The translations under genes were made by a program, and so were the position numbers. Positions 34,766-43,761 of a stretch of DNA of 64,000 nucleotides are shown in pieces. This stretch comes from Chryseobacterium panacisoli. Its GTDB lineage: Bacteria; Bacteroidota; Bacteroidia; Flavobacteriales; Weeksellaceae. Within the stretch, counting starts at the first letter, position 1; every line of letters begins with the position of its first letter. The notes beneath the pieces were generated by a model, which was given only the letters and a program-made list of their open reading frames with translations, had not been told where the DNA came from and did no database searches. The DNA is taken from contig NZ_VTRU01000005.1 in assembly GCF_008274625.1 (NCBI RefSeq), forward strand, positions 186,001-250,000, given 5' to 3'.

Positions 34766-35113
34766 ATGATTCTAAAGATTATTAATTCCGCATTGATTTT
34801 ATTTGCAGTCTTCATGGGCTTCAAACAAGGAATCGCCATGATTTCCGGTAAACCAGAGATGGCTGAAATGTTCGGGAAATGGGGATTTGACAAAACAGGA
34901 CTCATGATCAACGGAGCGGTTACTATACTGGCTTCTGTAATGATTTTATTTCCAAAAACATTTGTTTGGGGAAATTTTCTGATGGCAGCCGGCATCCTCC
35001 TGATCATTTGTTTTCAGCTTTTAAACAAAGACCTGAAAGGCGCTATGATAGAACTTCCTTTTCTTTGTCTGAATCTGATTATTATTTATCTGCAACACCC
35101 TCTTAAAAGCTAA
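34766..35113 (+). CDS. DoxX-like small membrane protein
   Basis: A 115-residue protein with four hydrophobic spans (about 3-20, 42-62, 68-86 and 92-110). The pattern fits the DoxX-like group, with a loop SGKPEMAEMFGKWGFDKTGL after the first span. The longer frame back to 34634 runs into a terminator and is rejected; the ATG at 34766 starts the first span. It is followed after 5 bases by a small lipoprotein gene, so the two are co-transcribed. Confidence 0.7.
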   Translation: MILKIINSALILFAVFMGFKQGIAMISGKPEMAEMFGKWGFDKTGLMINGAVTILASVMILFPKTFVWGNFLMAAGILLIICFQLLNKDLKGAMIELPFLCLNLIIIYLQHPLKS

Positions 35114-35118
35114 AACCA

Positions 35119-35556
35119 ATGAGAACTTATAAGCTGATCATCATATTCCTGACAGGCTTCTCCTGTATAACCTGCGGACAAAATACAAACAAAAAGAAAG
35201 AAAATCTACAGCCACAACTTTCAAAAAAACAACAAATAATGGACTTATCAAAAATAACAGACCCTGAAGTAAAAAAAGCCATAGAAGCTTTACAAAACGG
35301 TGATAAAAGCTGGTATAGTTTTTTCACAGAAAACCCTGCAATGACCGATGACGGTCGTTCCATAGATTTCCAATCTTTCTTCTCTAATGCTCTGGGTAAT
35401 GAGATGTTTCTCAGCATAGACCGCGTAGAAAATGATGGAAAAAATATATATGGTAATTTTAAAGCCGGAAAATGGGGAACATTCCAGACTTACTTCAAAT
35501 TCCACAAAAATGCAGAAGGAAAATTTGATAAACTGGATATCGGGCAGGCCAGATAA
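35119..35556 (+). CDS. Small lipoprotein, possible NTF2-like fold
   Basis: A 145-residue exported protein with a signal sequence ending in FSCITCGQ; C16 or C19 is a likely lipid-anchored cysteine. After a Lys/Gln-rich spacer, residues about 45-145 (IEALQNGDKSWYSFFTENPAMTDDG, GNFKAGKWGTFQTYFKFH and a final DKLDIGQ) resemble SnoaL/NTF2-like domains. These often bind small ligands, but no function can be named. It is paired with the upstream DoxX-like gene. Confidence 0.7.
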   Translation: MRTYKLIIIFLTGFSCITCGQNTNKKKENLQPQLSKKQQIMDLSKITDPEVKKAIEALQNGDKSWYSFFTENPAMTDDGRSIDFQSFFSNALGNEMFLSIDRVENDGKNIYGNFKAGKWGTFQTYFKFHKNAEGKFDKLDIGQAR

Positions 35557-35570
35557 TTTTTTTATACTGA

Positions 35571-35620
35571 AAAAGTGTCATTCCGGACTTTAACTGCACA
35601 ATATCCGAAATGGCACTTTT
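35571..35620. terminator. Bidirectional terminator
   Basis: AAAAGTGTCATTCCGGA pairs, with two mismatches, with TCCGAAATGGCACTTTT around a 16-base loop. It lies between two converging genes. Confidence 0.75.
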
Positions 35621-35625
35621 GAAAG

Positions 35626-37266
35626 CTATTTTATTCTTTTAAATTCAATCTGGTTAAGGCTCGCTCCGGAAAGCATAAATCCTGAAATTGTATTGTTCCT
35701 ATCATTTTTAAATTTAATACGGCCAAAGATTGATTTATAGGAATAAACTTCTGACTCACTTAGAAAATATAATGGGATATCAGGGTTTATAGCATGTCTG
35801 GCAACAAGCTTATTGCCTTCAACAACCAACTGATAAATGGTATTGAATTCTTCATTTCTATAAAACCCGGCATATTTATTAAGATCAATCTTGTCTTCAT
35901 TCAAAGGCTTTAATATTACTTTTTTACAGATGAATGTAAAGTCACCGATCCTGTACGTTAGCTTCCCGGGATGAAATGTGAAGCTTGCGGTGGGAAGAAA
36001 AGGAATATCAAATTTATGATCTCCTGCTGCTTTTAAAGGCGCTTTATTATGATCCCAGTAAAGATTTTTGCCATCTGTTTTAATATCCAGGTAATTTCCG
36101 GGATTGATCTCGTAAGTTCCTGCAAATGGCTTTAACTCAGCAGTGGTATAATCTATTTTTTCAGGAGGTACCGGAAACGTCTGCTGATCTTTAAGCAATA
36201 CGTCTACTAATCCGTAGGCAATCAGCAATCCATCAAAGACACTTTTATTTCCCGCAAGAACAATAGACAGATGATAAGCAGGAATATGAAGGATATAAGA
36301 TCTGTAGCTGGCTGTGCCTCCCCCATGAAATACAATATCCAGTCCTTTATACTTTCCGGTTTGTAAACCCAATCCGTATTCTATTTTTTCACCGGCATTC
36401 AATAAGGTACTTTGCTGCATCTTATTATAAATTTCACGGCTTCCGACGGATGGTTTCTGAAAGTTGGCAGCCCATATACACAGATCATTCAAAGTGGTAA
36501 AAATATTGGAAGAACCATTTTCCATTTGTCCCAGAGGTGTTTTTACAAAACCGGAACTTTTTTCCTGGTAAGACTCCGCCCTATTCGGGATAATTTTCAC
36601 CGGATCATCCACGGCCATCGTATGATCCATGTGCAGTGGCTTGAAAATATATTCTTTAAGGATCTCGGTAAAATCTTTTTTATAAACCCTGTGAAGAATT
36701 TCTGCCAACAGCATAAATCCTGTATTATTGTATCTGTATTCATCACCAGGTTTAAAATTGATACTTTTAATCGCCAAAACAGTTTTTATGGCATCCGCAT
36801 TCGTCACCCGGAATTCATCTCCAAATCCCTGCAACCGTTTGATGCTTGTAAAGTCCGGCAGACCATGGATGTGATTAGCCAGCTGCCTGATCGTGATTTT
36901 ATAAGGTAAATTTTTCAGCTCCGGCAGATAAGTTCTGATATCATCTTCCAATGACAATCGGCCTTCCTTTTCAGCCAAAAGTATGACCAATGCAGTAAAT
37001 TGTTTGGAAACGGAAGCAATATCAAAAGCTGTGGAATCCGTTACTGGAATCCGGTCTTCAATATTGGCAAGTCCGTATGTTTTTTTATAGATAACTTTTC
37101 CGTCTTTGATAATCCCTACAGCCATTCCGGGTTCATTGGATTTGGAGTAGCTTCTCACGAGGGAATCTGCTTTTTGTATTTTATCCTGCCTGATCAGCTG
37201 TCCGGAATAAAATCCGGTGTTCAGAATGGTAAAAAGAAACAATGCGAATCTGATTTGTGGTTTCAT
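35626..37266 (-). CDS. Serine hydrolase of the beta-lactamase/penicillin-binding class C family
   Basis: A 546-residue exported protein with a signal peptide ending GFYSGQ. Catalytic motifs: S85-V-S-K88 in IASVSKQFT, Y-x-N in EYRYNNTGFML, and HGG in VFHGGGTASYRS. The C-terminal part (about 370-546) is a beta-rich lipocalin-like extension (PFAGTYEINPGN; KYAGFYRNEEF). The family covers D-amino-acid peptidases and esterases; a true beta-lactamase is unlikely given the extension. The AraC regulator upstream on the same strand, and hairpins in the gap, suggest control of this gene. Confidence 0.9.
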   Translation of the reverse strand: MKPQIRFALFLFTILNTGFYSGQLIRQDKIQKADSLVRSYSKSNEPGMAVGIIKDGKVIYKKTYGLANIEDRIPVTDSTAFDIASVSKQFTALVILLAEKEGRLSLEDDIRTYLPELKNLPYKITIRQLANHIHGLPDFTSIKRLQGFGDEFRVTNADAIKTVLAIKSINFKPGDEYRYNNTGFMLLAEILHRVYKKDFTEILKEYIFKPLHMDHTMAVDDPVKIIPNRAESYQEKSSGFVKTPLGQMENGSSNIFTTLNDLCIWAANFQKPSVGSREIYNKMQQSTLLNAGEKIEYGLGLQTGKYKGLDIVFHGGGTASYRSYILHIPAYHLSIVLAGNKSVFDGLLIAYGLVDVLLKDQQTFPVPPEKIDYTTAELKPFAGTYEINPGNYLDIKTDGKNLYWDHNKAPLKAAGDHKFDIPFLPTASFTFHPGKLTYRIGDFTFICKKVILKPLNEDKIDLNKYAGFYRNEEFNTIYQLVVEGNKLVARHAINPDIPLYFLSESEVYSYKSIFGRIKFKNDRNNTISGFMLSGASLNQIEFKRIK

Positions 37267-37314
37267 CTGTTTAAATTTTAATGATGAAGCAAATCTGAAA
37301 CTTTGTACTGATTT

Positions 37315-37382
37315 AAATATCCGACTACCGGAAATCGGACTCTTTTTATCTGGAAAATCAGTCCGACTTAAAATCGGACACT
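37315..37382 (-). promoter_or_regulatory. Two TCGGAC inverted repeats between the AraC and serine hydrolase genes
   Basis: GTCCGA-N7-TCGGAC lies near 37361-37379 and TCCGA-N10-TCGGA near 37318-37337. The shared half-site and tandem layout suggest an operator for a dimeric regulator, or two small RNA hairpins after the AraC stop. Confidence 0.45.
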
Positions 37383-37384
37383 AT

Positions 37385-38440
37385 TTACACTGCTGATTTT
37401 CTGTAATCTGTAGGCGTAACACCTGTTTCTTTTTTGAAAGCAGTATAAAATGAAGATCTGGAATTGAATCCAACTTCATACAGCACTTCAAGCACCGTAA
37501 GCTGAGGCTGATCTTTAAGAAGGGCTTTCGCTTTGTTGATTCTGAACTCATTAATAAAGTCGAAAAAATGTTTACCTGTATGCTGATTAATTAATACCGA
37601 CAACTGCTTTTCCGCCATACCAATCTGTTCCGCCAGTTTCTGTAAGGTAAGTTTATCATCCAGATAGGGTTTTTCGGTTTCCATAAATTTCAGGAGATTT
37701 TTCAACTGCTCCGGCTCTTCTTTCCGGGGTTCCTGAATTTGCTGTACAGGAATCAGATTTTTATTGATTCCCGCAAGAAGATTAGGACGGTATAAAGCAT
37801 TCAATACAAACCAGCTGATGACAAACAATACAAATACCGAGTTGAGTGTATATAAATATAAAAATGCAGTTTCATTATCTTTTAATAATTCCCTGATCAG
37901 GACAAAAGTATTCCCGATCAAAAAGAGAATCGTTGTCTGCATCAGCCATTTATAGGTAAGATGATGATTACTGGAATAGTTTTCCTGATACAGCTTTCTG
38001 AATGTTTTCAACACCAGAAATACAGCAACCATATAAAAGTAATACTGAATGGTAGAAACGATATCAAATGCCTGATCATTTTGCTGAGAAATTCCTGATA
38101 TACTAAACCAGACCAGGAAGCACAAAAACGGCACTGCATGAAAAAGATGTTTTGTCCGAAGGGTAAAATTATAATAACACGCCGCATTGACATACAGAAA
38201 ATACAAAGGCATCTGCAGCAGAACACTGGCCAGCTTGAATCCTTTGATTATCTTGTTATCAGGCGGCGGCAGGAAAAACCCAGAAAGATCAATGACGGAA
38301 ATCAACAGAAAGGCAGCAAATAAATAATTCGGTAGTTTTCTTTCAGATTTTGCTGTAATCAGGAAAGCGCTTAACAGCAGAAACAGGAAAAAAATAATCT
38401 TGCCCAAATCGTTGATCAATGACATATTCTCTATTTTCAT
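37385..38440 (-). CDS. AraC-family regulator with seven-span membrane domain
   Basis: A 351-residue protein: residues about 8-215 hold seven hydrophobic spans and 250-350 an AraC double helix-turn-helix (LTLQKLAEQIGMAEKQLSVLINQHTG; VLEVLYEVGFNSRSSFYTAFKKETGVTPTDYR). It presumably senses a membrane or periplasmic cue. It is divergent from the Crp/Fnr gene and just upstream of the serine hydrolase gene on the same strand. Confidence 0.88.
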   Translation of the reverse strand: MKIENMSLINDLGKIIFFLFLLLSAFLITAKSERKLPNYLFAAFLLISVIDLSGFFLPPPDNKIIKGFKLASVLLQMPLYFLYVNAACYYNFTLRTKHLFHAVPFLCFLVWFSISGISQQNDQAFDIVSTIQYYFYMVAVFLVLKTFRKLYQENYSSNHHLTYKWLMQTTILFLIGNTFVLIRELLKDNETAFLYLYTLNSVFVLFVISWFVLNALYRPNLLAGINKNLIPVQQIQEPRKEEPEQLKNLLKFMETEKPYLDDKLTLQKLAEQIGMAEKQLSVLINQHTGKHFFDFINEFRINKAKALLKDQPQLTVLEVLYEVGFNSRSSFYTAFKKETGVTPTDYRKSAV

Positions 38441-38627
38441 GATAATTACAAAACTACAAATAATAGTTTCTTGTTGTGTACTTTACCCCATTGGAAGCCC
38501 ATATTTTTCAAACCCCATTTTTCTTTCGGCGGGTATTCAGCCAGCTTTATCATTACAAGTTTTTAATATTTACGTAAATTTGCGCCGGAGCAGGCCCATA
38601 ATTGTTGGGGACAAAGCACATTACTTC

Positions 38628-39230
38628 ATGACAGATACATACCCTATAGTTTCACAGCTGATAGAGCACTTTAAAGAAATCGTTTCGTTAGAAGATAAGG
38701 ATATTGACTGTATCACTTCAAAATTAGAAATTATACAGCTCAAAAAGAAAGACTATCTGCTTCGTGAAGGACAGATTTCCAGACACATGCGTTACATTGC
38801 TCAGGGAAGCCTGTACGCCTATCATATTGATGAAAAAGGAAAAGAAAATACCACCCAGTTAGGCATTGAAAACTGGTGGGTGAATGATCTTTACAGTTAT
38901 CTGAGCGAATTGCCATCCAGAATGTTTATTCAGGCCAATGAAGAAACCACCATTATACAGATCAGTAAAAGCAACTTGGAATTATTATACAAAGAAGTTC
39001 CTGCTATCTCAGAATTCTGGCGTCTGAAAATGCAGTCTGCTTATGTTACGCTACAAGAAAGAACCTTTGAACATTCAAGGGTAGATGCCTATACTAAATA
39101 CCGGACATTCGTCTCGACCTACCGCAATATTGAGCAGCGTTTTCCTCAATACATGATTGCTTCCTATCTGGGAATCACCGTAGAATACCTGAGTTATCTG
39201 AGAAAAAAACACCTGTCTGACCTTTCTTAA
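38628..39230 (+). CDS. Crp/Fnr-family transcriptional regulator
   Basis: A 200-residue regulator from the ATG at 38628 (MTDTYPIVSQLIEHF). The longer frame back to 38400 overlaps the divergent AraC gene and has non-gene-like sequence, so it is rejected. The cyclic-nucleotide-binding fold spans about residues 15-125 (KKDYLLREGQISRHMRYIAQGSL). The C-terminal HTH is near 170-195 (FPQYMIASYLGITVEYLSYLRK). No FNR-type cysteine cluster. The genes that follow on the same strand are candidate targets. Confidence 0.88.
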   Translation: MTDTYPIVSQLIEHFKEIVSLEDKDIDCITSKLEIIQLKKKDYLLREGQISRHMRYIAQGSLYAYHIDEKGKENTTQLGIENWWVNDLYSYLSELPSRMFIQANEETTIIQISKSNLELLYKEVPAISEFWRLKMQSAYVTLQERTFEHSRVDAYTKYRTFVSTYRNIEQRFPQYMIASYLGITVEYLSYLRKKHLSDLS

Positions 39231-39262
39231 GATTTCTTAAGTTTATTCCGTTCCGGCCCGAA

Positions 39263-39270
39263 TAATTTTG
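39263..39270 (+). promoter_or_regulatory. -7 promoter box of the gene at 39294
   Basis: TAATTTTG matches TAnnTTTG exactly, 23 bases before the ATG, so this gene has its own promoter after the Crp/Fnr gene. Confidence 0.5.
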
Positions 39271-39293
39271 CTCACAGAATTAATGAGTGAAAT

Positions 39294-39914
39294 ATGAAGG
39301 CAAAAATCATTGCAATAACAGCTCTTGTATCAGCTTCCCTGAATCTGAATGCACAGAAACTTTCCTATACTCCCGATCTTGTTTTAGGACATCGGTCGTA
39401 TACCTATATGCACAATGTCAACTATCAGCTGAATGAACGGCTGAAACTGAACAATCTTACCTTATTTGATACGGAATACACCAAAGACAAAGAAAATATA
39501 TTCTTCATCAGAAATACGCTGGCTTACAGCTTTACCAAAAGGCTGAGTGCCAATGCGGCATTTGGAATTAAAAACCCTGGAGCATTTTTCAGTGCTTATC
39601 TGCAATACAAGATCGTCCAGCCGGGCTATTCTCTCGCCTACTCCATAGGAACAACCTATCAGAAAGGATTTTCTCTGGAACAGTCCATATCATTTGAATA
39701 CACTCCTTATCTGACGGGTAACCTTAAAGGATATTTCAGTGTGCTGGCTATAGGAAACCTTGATGACAGCGGGTATCCCAGAGGACTGCAGTTCATCAGG
39801 CTTGGTGTAAAACAGGATAAAATGATGTACGGGCTGGCTTCCAATTTTGATCAGTTTAACAACGGAAAAAAGACCCTGGAAAATATCGGGGCATTTATAA
39901 AATATAACTTTTAA
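39294..39914 (+). CDS. Putative outer-membrane beta-barrel protein
   Basis: A 206-residue exported protein with a signal peptide (residues 1-20, ending LNAQ), then alternating aromatic/hydrophobic strands (LVLGHRSYTYMHNVNYQL, NIFFIRNTLAYSFTKRLSANAAFGI, and a C-terminal GAFIKYNF ending in Phe). The terminal aromatic residue and strand pattern suggest a small outer-membrane barrel. The family is not recognised. The next gene, DoxX, starts 13 bases downstream, so they are co-transcribed. Confidence 0.7.
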   Translation: MKAKIIAITALVSASLNLNAQKLSYTPDLVLGHRSYTYMHNVNYQLNERLKLNNLTLFDTEYTKDKENIFFIRNTLAYSFTKRLSANAAFGIKNPGAFFSAYLQYKIVQPGYSLAYSIGTTYQKGFSLEQSISFEYTPYLTGNLKGYFSVLAIGNLDDSGYPRGLQFIRLGVKQDKMMYGLASNFDQFNNGKKTLENIGAFIKYNF

Positions 39915-39927
39915 ATAATAATACGAA

Positions 39928-40329
39928 ATGAAAAAGAACATTGATTTAGGAATGCTTATCACCAGAATAGCTATTGGATTTCCGATGTCGGTTTATGGAA
40001 TCAGCAAACTGATCCACGGAGTTGGATTTATTAAAGATATGATGGCCATGCACGGTTTACCCACATTCTTTGCTTATGGTGTCTTTGCAGGAGAAATTAT
40101 AGCTCCCGTTATGTTGATTATAGGATTCCGGGCACGCCTTGCAGGGATGGTTTTTGCTGCCAATTGCTTTACGGCCACCATCCTTGCACAGACAGCCAAT
40201 ATTTTCAAGCTTAATGAATTTGGAGGCTGGGCTTTGGAATTACTGGTGATCTATATGCTGGTAAGTCTAAGCTTTTTCTTTACAGGTGCCGGAAAGTATG
40301 CAGTTTCAACCCAAAATAAGTGGGATTAA
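39928..40329 (+). CDS. DoxX-family membrane protein
   Basis: A 133-residue protein with four membrane spans. Typical family features are the LGMLITRIAIGFPMSVYGISKLIHG start, the FFAYGVFAGEIIAPVMLIIGF second span and RLAGMVFAANCFTAT in the third. DoxX proteins are linked to redox and stress functions, with no defined role for this branch. It is co-transcribed with the upstream barrel protein, probably under the nearby Crp/Fnr regulator. Confidence 0.85.
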   Translation: MKKNIDLGMLITRIAIGFPMSVYGISKLIHGVGFIKDMMAMHGLPTFFAYGVFAGEIIAPVMLIIGFRARLAGMVFAANCFTATILAQTANIFKLNEFGGWALELLVIYMLVSLSFFFTGAGKYAVSTQNKWD

Positions 40330-40467
40330 AATACTCAGAAACTTTCTATTCATTATTGATAAACCGGAGTCTAAGGATTCTGGTTTATTTTTTGCCAAAT
40401 GACAATAAAACAGGCATCGGATCACCAGTTTCATTCCGTATTTTTACAGTAAACTTAATCATCCTTT

Positions 40468-41379
40468 ATGAAAGAAGTTATCGTGTATCAAATTGATTCT
40501 TTTACCAAAGAAAAATTCAAAGGAAACCCTGCAGGAGTTGTATTGAACGCTGAAAATATGACGTCTGAAGAAATGCAGCTTATTGCCAGAGAGCTTAATA
40601 ATTCTGAAACGGCATTTGTTTTCAGACCTGATAATCCCCAGGAAAATTTTGATTATCATGTCAGGTATTTTACCCCTACTACAGAAGTACCCTCCTGCGG
40701 ACATGCTACCATTGCCGCACTCTACGCAAAAGCTCAGGAAGACCAGCTGGATTCCTGTACCATTACAATCAAAACCCAAATCGGAATACTGCCTATTCAT
40801 ATTGAAAGAGAAAACAATGATTATCTCATCACCATGACACAGGGAAAATTTGAGCTGAGTCCTGTTTTTGATGCTTCAATGACCCAAAAAATTGTGCTGG
40901 CCCTGGGACTGACAATGGATGATCTTGATGAAAAATGCCCCGTACAAATCGCTTCTACAGGTCATTCAAAGGTAATGATCGGCATTAAAAGCAATATGAC
41001 CTTACGCCATCTGGTTCCTGATCTTACCACTTTGACAAAGCTCAGTAAAGAAATCGGTTGTAACGGGTATTTTGTATTTACTTTTGATACCAATGAAAAA
41101 GAAATATTAACCAATGGAAGGATGTTTGCCCCTGCCATCGGTATTACTGAAGATCCGGTAACAGGAAATGCAAACGGTCCTTTGGGTGGTTATTTTATTC
41201 AGAACAAGATCATAGAAACTACTGATGACATTTTTGAATTTACCGGAAAACAAGGGGAAGCCATCAACAGGATTGGTAAAGTAAAAGTACGGGTCAGCGT
41301 GAAAGACAATCAGCCCGATATCATCAGTATTACCGGAAATGCAGTAGGTGTTTTCAGAACCACTATGGATTTGAAATAA
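40468..41379 (+). CDS. PhzF-family isomerase
   Basis: A 303-residue protein with the duplicated diaminopimelate-epimerase-like fold. Motifs: YQIDSFTKEKFKGNPAGVVL at the N terminus, ELNNSETAFVF with catalytic E47, EVPSCGHATIA and EDPVTGNANGPLGGYF in the second half. PhzF acts in phenazine synthesis, but no other phenazine gene is present, so the substrate is unknown; most stand-alone members are uncharacterised. It is separate from the DoxX unit by 138 bases. Confidence 0.9.
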   Translation: MKEVIVYQIDSFTKEKFKGNPAGVVLNAENMTSEEMQLIARELNNSETAFVFRPDNPQENFDYHVRYFTPTTEVPSCGHATIAALYAKAQEDQLDSCTITIKTQIGILPIHIERENNDYLITMTQGKFELSPVFDASMTQKIVLALGLTMDDLDEKCPVQIASTGHSKVMIGIKSNMTLRHLVPDLTTLTKLSKEIGCNGYFVFTFDTNEKEILTNGRMFAPAIGITEDPVTGNANGPLGGYFIQNKIIETTDDIFEFTGKQGEAINRIGKVKVRVSVKDNQPDIISITGNAVGVFRTTMDLK

Positions 41380-41435
41380 TTCTGACATTTATATTAAAAA
41401 ATTGTCCCCACTGAATAAAACGGATCGTCATTAAG

Positions 41436-41798
41436 ATGAATCAAAATTTGAATACAATGAAAGAATTCTTATTAGTCTTCCGTGCAGACTACAAGTCTAT
41501 GCCCAAGACATCACCGGAACAAATGCAGGCCAACACCCAGAAATGGATGAACTGGATTGCAGGAATTGCTGCGCAAAATAAACTGGCAGACAGAGGAAAC
41601 CGTCTGGAAAGCACAGGGCAGGTTATAAAATCCGGCGGAATAATTTCTGATGGCCCTTACGCTGAGATTAAAGAGTCCATCATGGGATACACGCTTATCA
41701 ACGCGGAATCTATTGAAGAAGCCACTGCTTTATGTAAGGAATGTCCTATCCTGTTATTTGGAGGAAGTGTAGAAGTAAGGGAAATCAGTAAATTGTAA
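41436..41798 (+). CDS. YciI/DGPF-family protein
   Basis: A 120-residue YCII-like protein with the core MKEFLLVFRADYKSMP, WMNWIAGIA, the signature SDGPYAEIKESIMGY near residue 74 and CPILLFGGSVEVREI. The start may be ATG 41436 or 41457; the second fits the usual family start. DGPF proteins are typically encoded next to ECF42-type sigma factors, as here (33 bases before the sigma gene). Their role is not well defined. Confidence 0.88.
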   Translation: MNQNLNTMKEFLLVFRADYKSMPKTSPEQMQANTQKWMNWIAGIAAQNKLADRGNRLESTGQVIKSGGIISDGPYAEIKESIMGYTLINAESIEEATALCKECPILLFGGSVEVREISKL

Positions 41799-41830
41799 TC
41801 ATTACCTTAAGTCAAGCCTTTTTACCAGTC

Positions 41831-43063
41831 ATGACCAATCCGAATGAAATAACACCGCATTTATTCAGAACTGAGTACAGTAAAATTGTTGCTGTACTTT
41901 GCAGAAGTTTTGATATCAAACATATGGAAATTGCAGAAGATATTGCCAGCGAAACCTTTCTGAAAGCTTCGGAATATTGGGCATTAAACGGACTTCCTGA
42001 TAATCCTGCAGCCTGGCTTTACACAGTGGCTAAGAATAAAGCAAAAGATTATTTCAAACACCTTTCCATTATTGAAAAAAATAAAAAAGATGAAGCAAGC
42101 ACTGCAGAAAAAGAGCATCCAACCATAGATTTCGATACCAAAAACATCTCTGACAGCCAGCTGGAAATGATTTTTGTGACCTGTAATCCTGTCAATTCCC
42201 TGGAAACCCAAATATGCCTGGCTCTTCAGATTCTCTGCGGCTTCAGTGTGGAAGAAATCGCCAGCGCTTTTCTTTCTAAAACAGAGACTATAAAAAAACG
42301 TTTGCAACGAGGGCGGGAAGCTCTCAGAATGCACCATTTTACGATAGATTCTTTAAGTGAACAGGATATTCACCAACGACTGGAAACGGTACTGGCTACT
42401 TTATATTTATTGTTTAATGAAGGCTATTTTTCAAGAACGAATGATTTTTTGATCCGTAAAGACCTTTGCCTGGAAGCCATAAGGCTTACTCTGATCCTTA
42501 CTGACAATCCGTTTACCAATACACCAAAAACCAATGCATTGCTGGCTTTAATGTGTTTTCAGAGTTCAAGGCTGGATGCAAGGACCAATGATGAAGGAGA
42601 GACTATTCTTTTTGATGAGCAGGATGAAGCATTATGGGATAAAACTTTGATCGAAAAAGGCAATTATTACCTGATTGAATCCTGTCAGATGAACAGTACT
42701 TCCGTTTCAAAATACCACCTGGAAGCAGCTATTGCGTATTGGCATACTTCATCTGCCAAAGATAAATGGCCGCATATTTTAAACCTGTACAATCAGCTTG
42801 TAATTATTGAATACTCTCCGGTTACTTCCTTAAACAGGGCTTTTGCTTTTTCCAAAGTGTATGGTAATGAGATCGCTGTTGCTGAAGCAGAAAAGCTTAA
42901 TCTCACCGGAAACGAATATTATCATGGCTTGCTGGGATATTTATATTCTGAAATCCATCCGGACCAGGCGATTTATCATTTTGAAGAAGCAATCCGTCTG
43001 ACCAAATCAAAGCCGGAAAAACAGACTTTACAGAAACAGGTTAATCTTTTAAAAACAAAGTAA
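41831..43063 (+). CDS. ECF sigma factor with long C-terminal extension (ECF42-like)
   Basis: A 410-residue sigma-70-family factor. Regions 2 and 4 lie in residues about 1-170 (AEDIASETFLKASEYW; NPAAWLYTVAKNKAKDYF; LCGFSVEEIASAFLSKTETIKKRLQRGREAL). The remaining 240 residues are the helical, TPR-like domain of this group (DUF6596: ATLYLLFNEGYFSR; LTLILTDNPFTNTPKTNALLALMCFQSSRLDAR). No anti-sigma gene is adjacent; in this group the extension is thought to control activity. The upstream DGPF/YciI gene is the typical partner. Confidence 0.9.
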   Translation: MTNPNEITPHLFRTEYSKIVAVLCRSFDIKHMEIAEDIASETFLKASEYWALNGLPDNPAAWLYTVAKNKAKDYFKHLSIIEKNKKDEASTAEKEHPTIDFDTKNISDSQLEMIFVTCNPVNSLETQICLALQILCGFSVEEIASAFLSKTETIKKRLQRGREALRMHHFTIDSLSEQDIHQRLETVLATLYLLFNEGYFSRTNDFLIRKDLCLEAIRLTLILTDNPFTNTPKTNALLALMCFQSSRLDARTNDEGETILFDEQDEALWDKTLIEKGNYYLIESCQMNSTSVSKYHLEAAIAYWHTSSAKDKWPHILNLYNQLVIIEYSPVTSLNRAFAFSKVYGNEIAVAEAEKLNLTGNEYYHGLLGYLYSEIHPDQAIYHFEEAIRLTKSKPEKQTLQKQVNLLKTK

Positions 43064-43073
43064 ATTTCAAGAT

Positions 43074-43112
43074 AAAAAAGCCTCCCGATAATCATCAGGA
43101 GGCTCTTCTTTT
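43074..43112. terminator. Bidirectional terminator
   Basis: AGCCTCC (43079-43085) pairs with GGAGGCT (43098-43104), with an A tract before and T-rich sequence after. It lies between the converging sigma and DUF1062 genes. Confidence 0.8.
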
Positions 43113-43113
43113 A

Positions 43114-43761
43114 TTATTTATCATTTACAGCATTGAGAAAAAAGTCTTCTTTCCCAATAAGATAGATGTCGATCAGCGCTTGTTTCTTGATGTTAACAAT
43201 ATCACCGTTTTTAATCTTGTACTTTTTTTGTAAAGGCTTTCCGTTAAAATAAACAGTGTCTGAATCAAGCAGAAGGTCCAATTTAGATGATGAAAGACCT
43301 AAGCAGGTCCTGATAACGGTTGAAATTCTTATATTAAAATCAAAAGAACACTGTATCTGAAACGAAATGATTTCACTCTCCATACTGATCAGATCTTCAA
43401 CAGGAATGCCATTGTATAGAATTTCATACTCTACACTTTCCAGATCTGTTTCTACGTTATTTTTCCGTTTTATCTCCTGCGAGAAGGCGTATTGCCAGGC
43501 AATTTCCGTATTATTTTCTGAAAATTTATTGAACAGTTCTTTACTGACAGATTCTGTTCTTATTCTTGAAAAAACAGTCATGTTATAGGTGCTGCTGCAT
43601 TTTACACATCGGTAAATCAACCATATATCAATATTCTTTTTTTGAGCATTCAGTCTGAACTTATCGCTGCAATAAAACCTGTCGCTGTTACAATGACTGC
43701 ATTTCTTTTTTAGTAAGGGAGTATTTTTCGCTTTTACCTCCCAAATATGTTTTGTACTCAT
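43114..43761 (-). CDS. DUF1062 protein with zinc ribbon
   Basis: A 215-residue cytosolic protein. The N terminus has paired cysteines CSHC and CVKC about 30 residues apart, a zinc-ribbon pattern. The rest is helical with a KRKNNVETDLES segment, and residues about 155-200 resemble an S4-like RNA-binding module (LLLDSDTVYFNGKPLQKKYKIKNGDIVNI). The DUF1062 match rests on remembered features. It may bind RNA or DNA; no function is established. Confidence 0.75.
   Translation of the reverse strand: MSTKHIWEVKAKNTPLLKKKCSHCNSDRFYCSDKFRLNAQKKNIDIWLIYRCVKCSSTYNMTVFSRIRTESVSKELFNKFSENNTEIAWQYAFSQEIKRKNNVETDLESVEYEILYNGIPVEDLISMESEIISFQIQCSFDFNIRISTVIRTCLGLSSSKLDLLLDSDTVYFNGKPLQKKYKIKNGDIVNIKKQALIDIYLIGKEDFFLNAVNDK

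Noticed and set aside
38400..38627. N-terminal extension of the Crp/Fnr protein
   Set aside because: It overlaps the start of the divergent AraC gene and is unlike the family; the ATG at 38628 gives the standard length.
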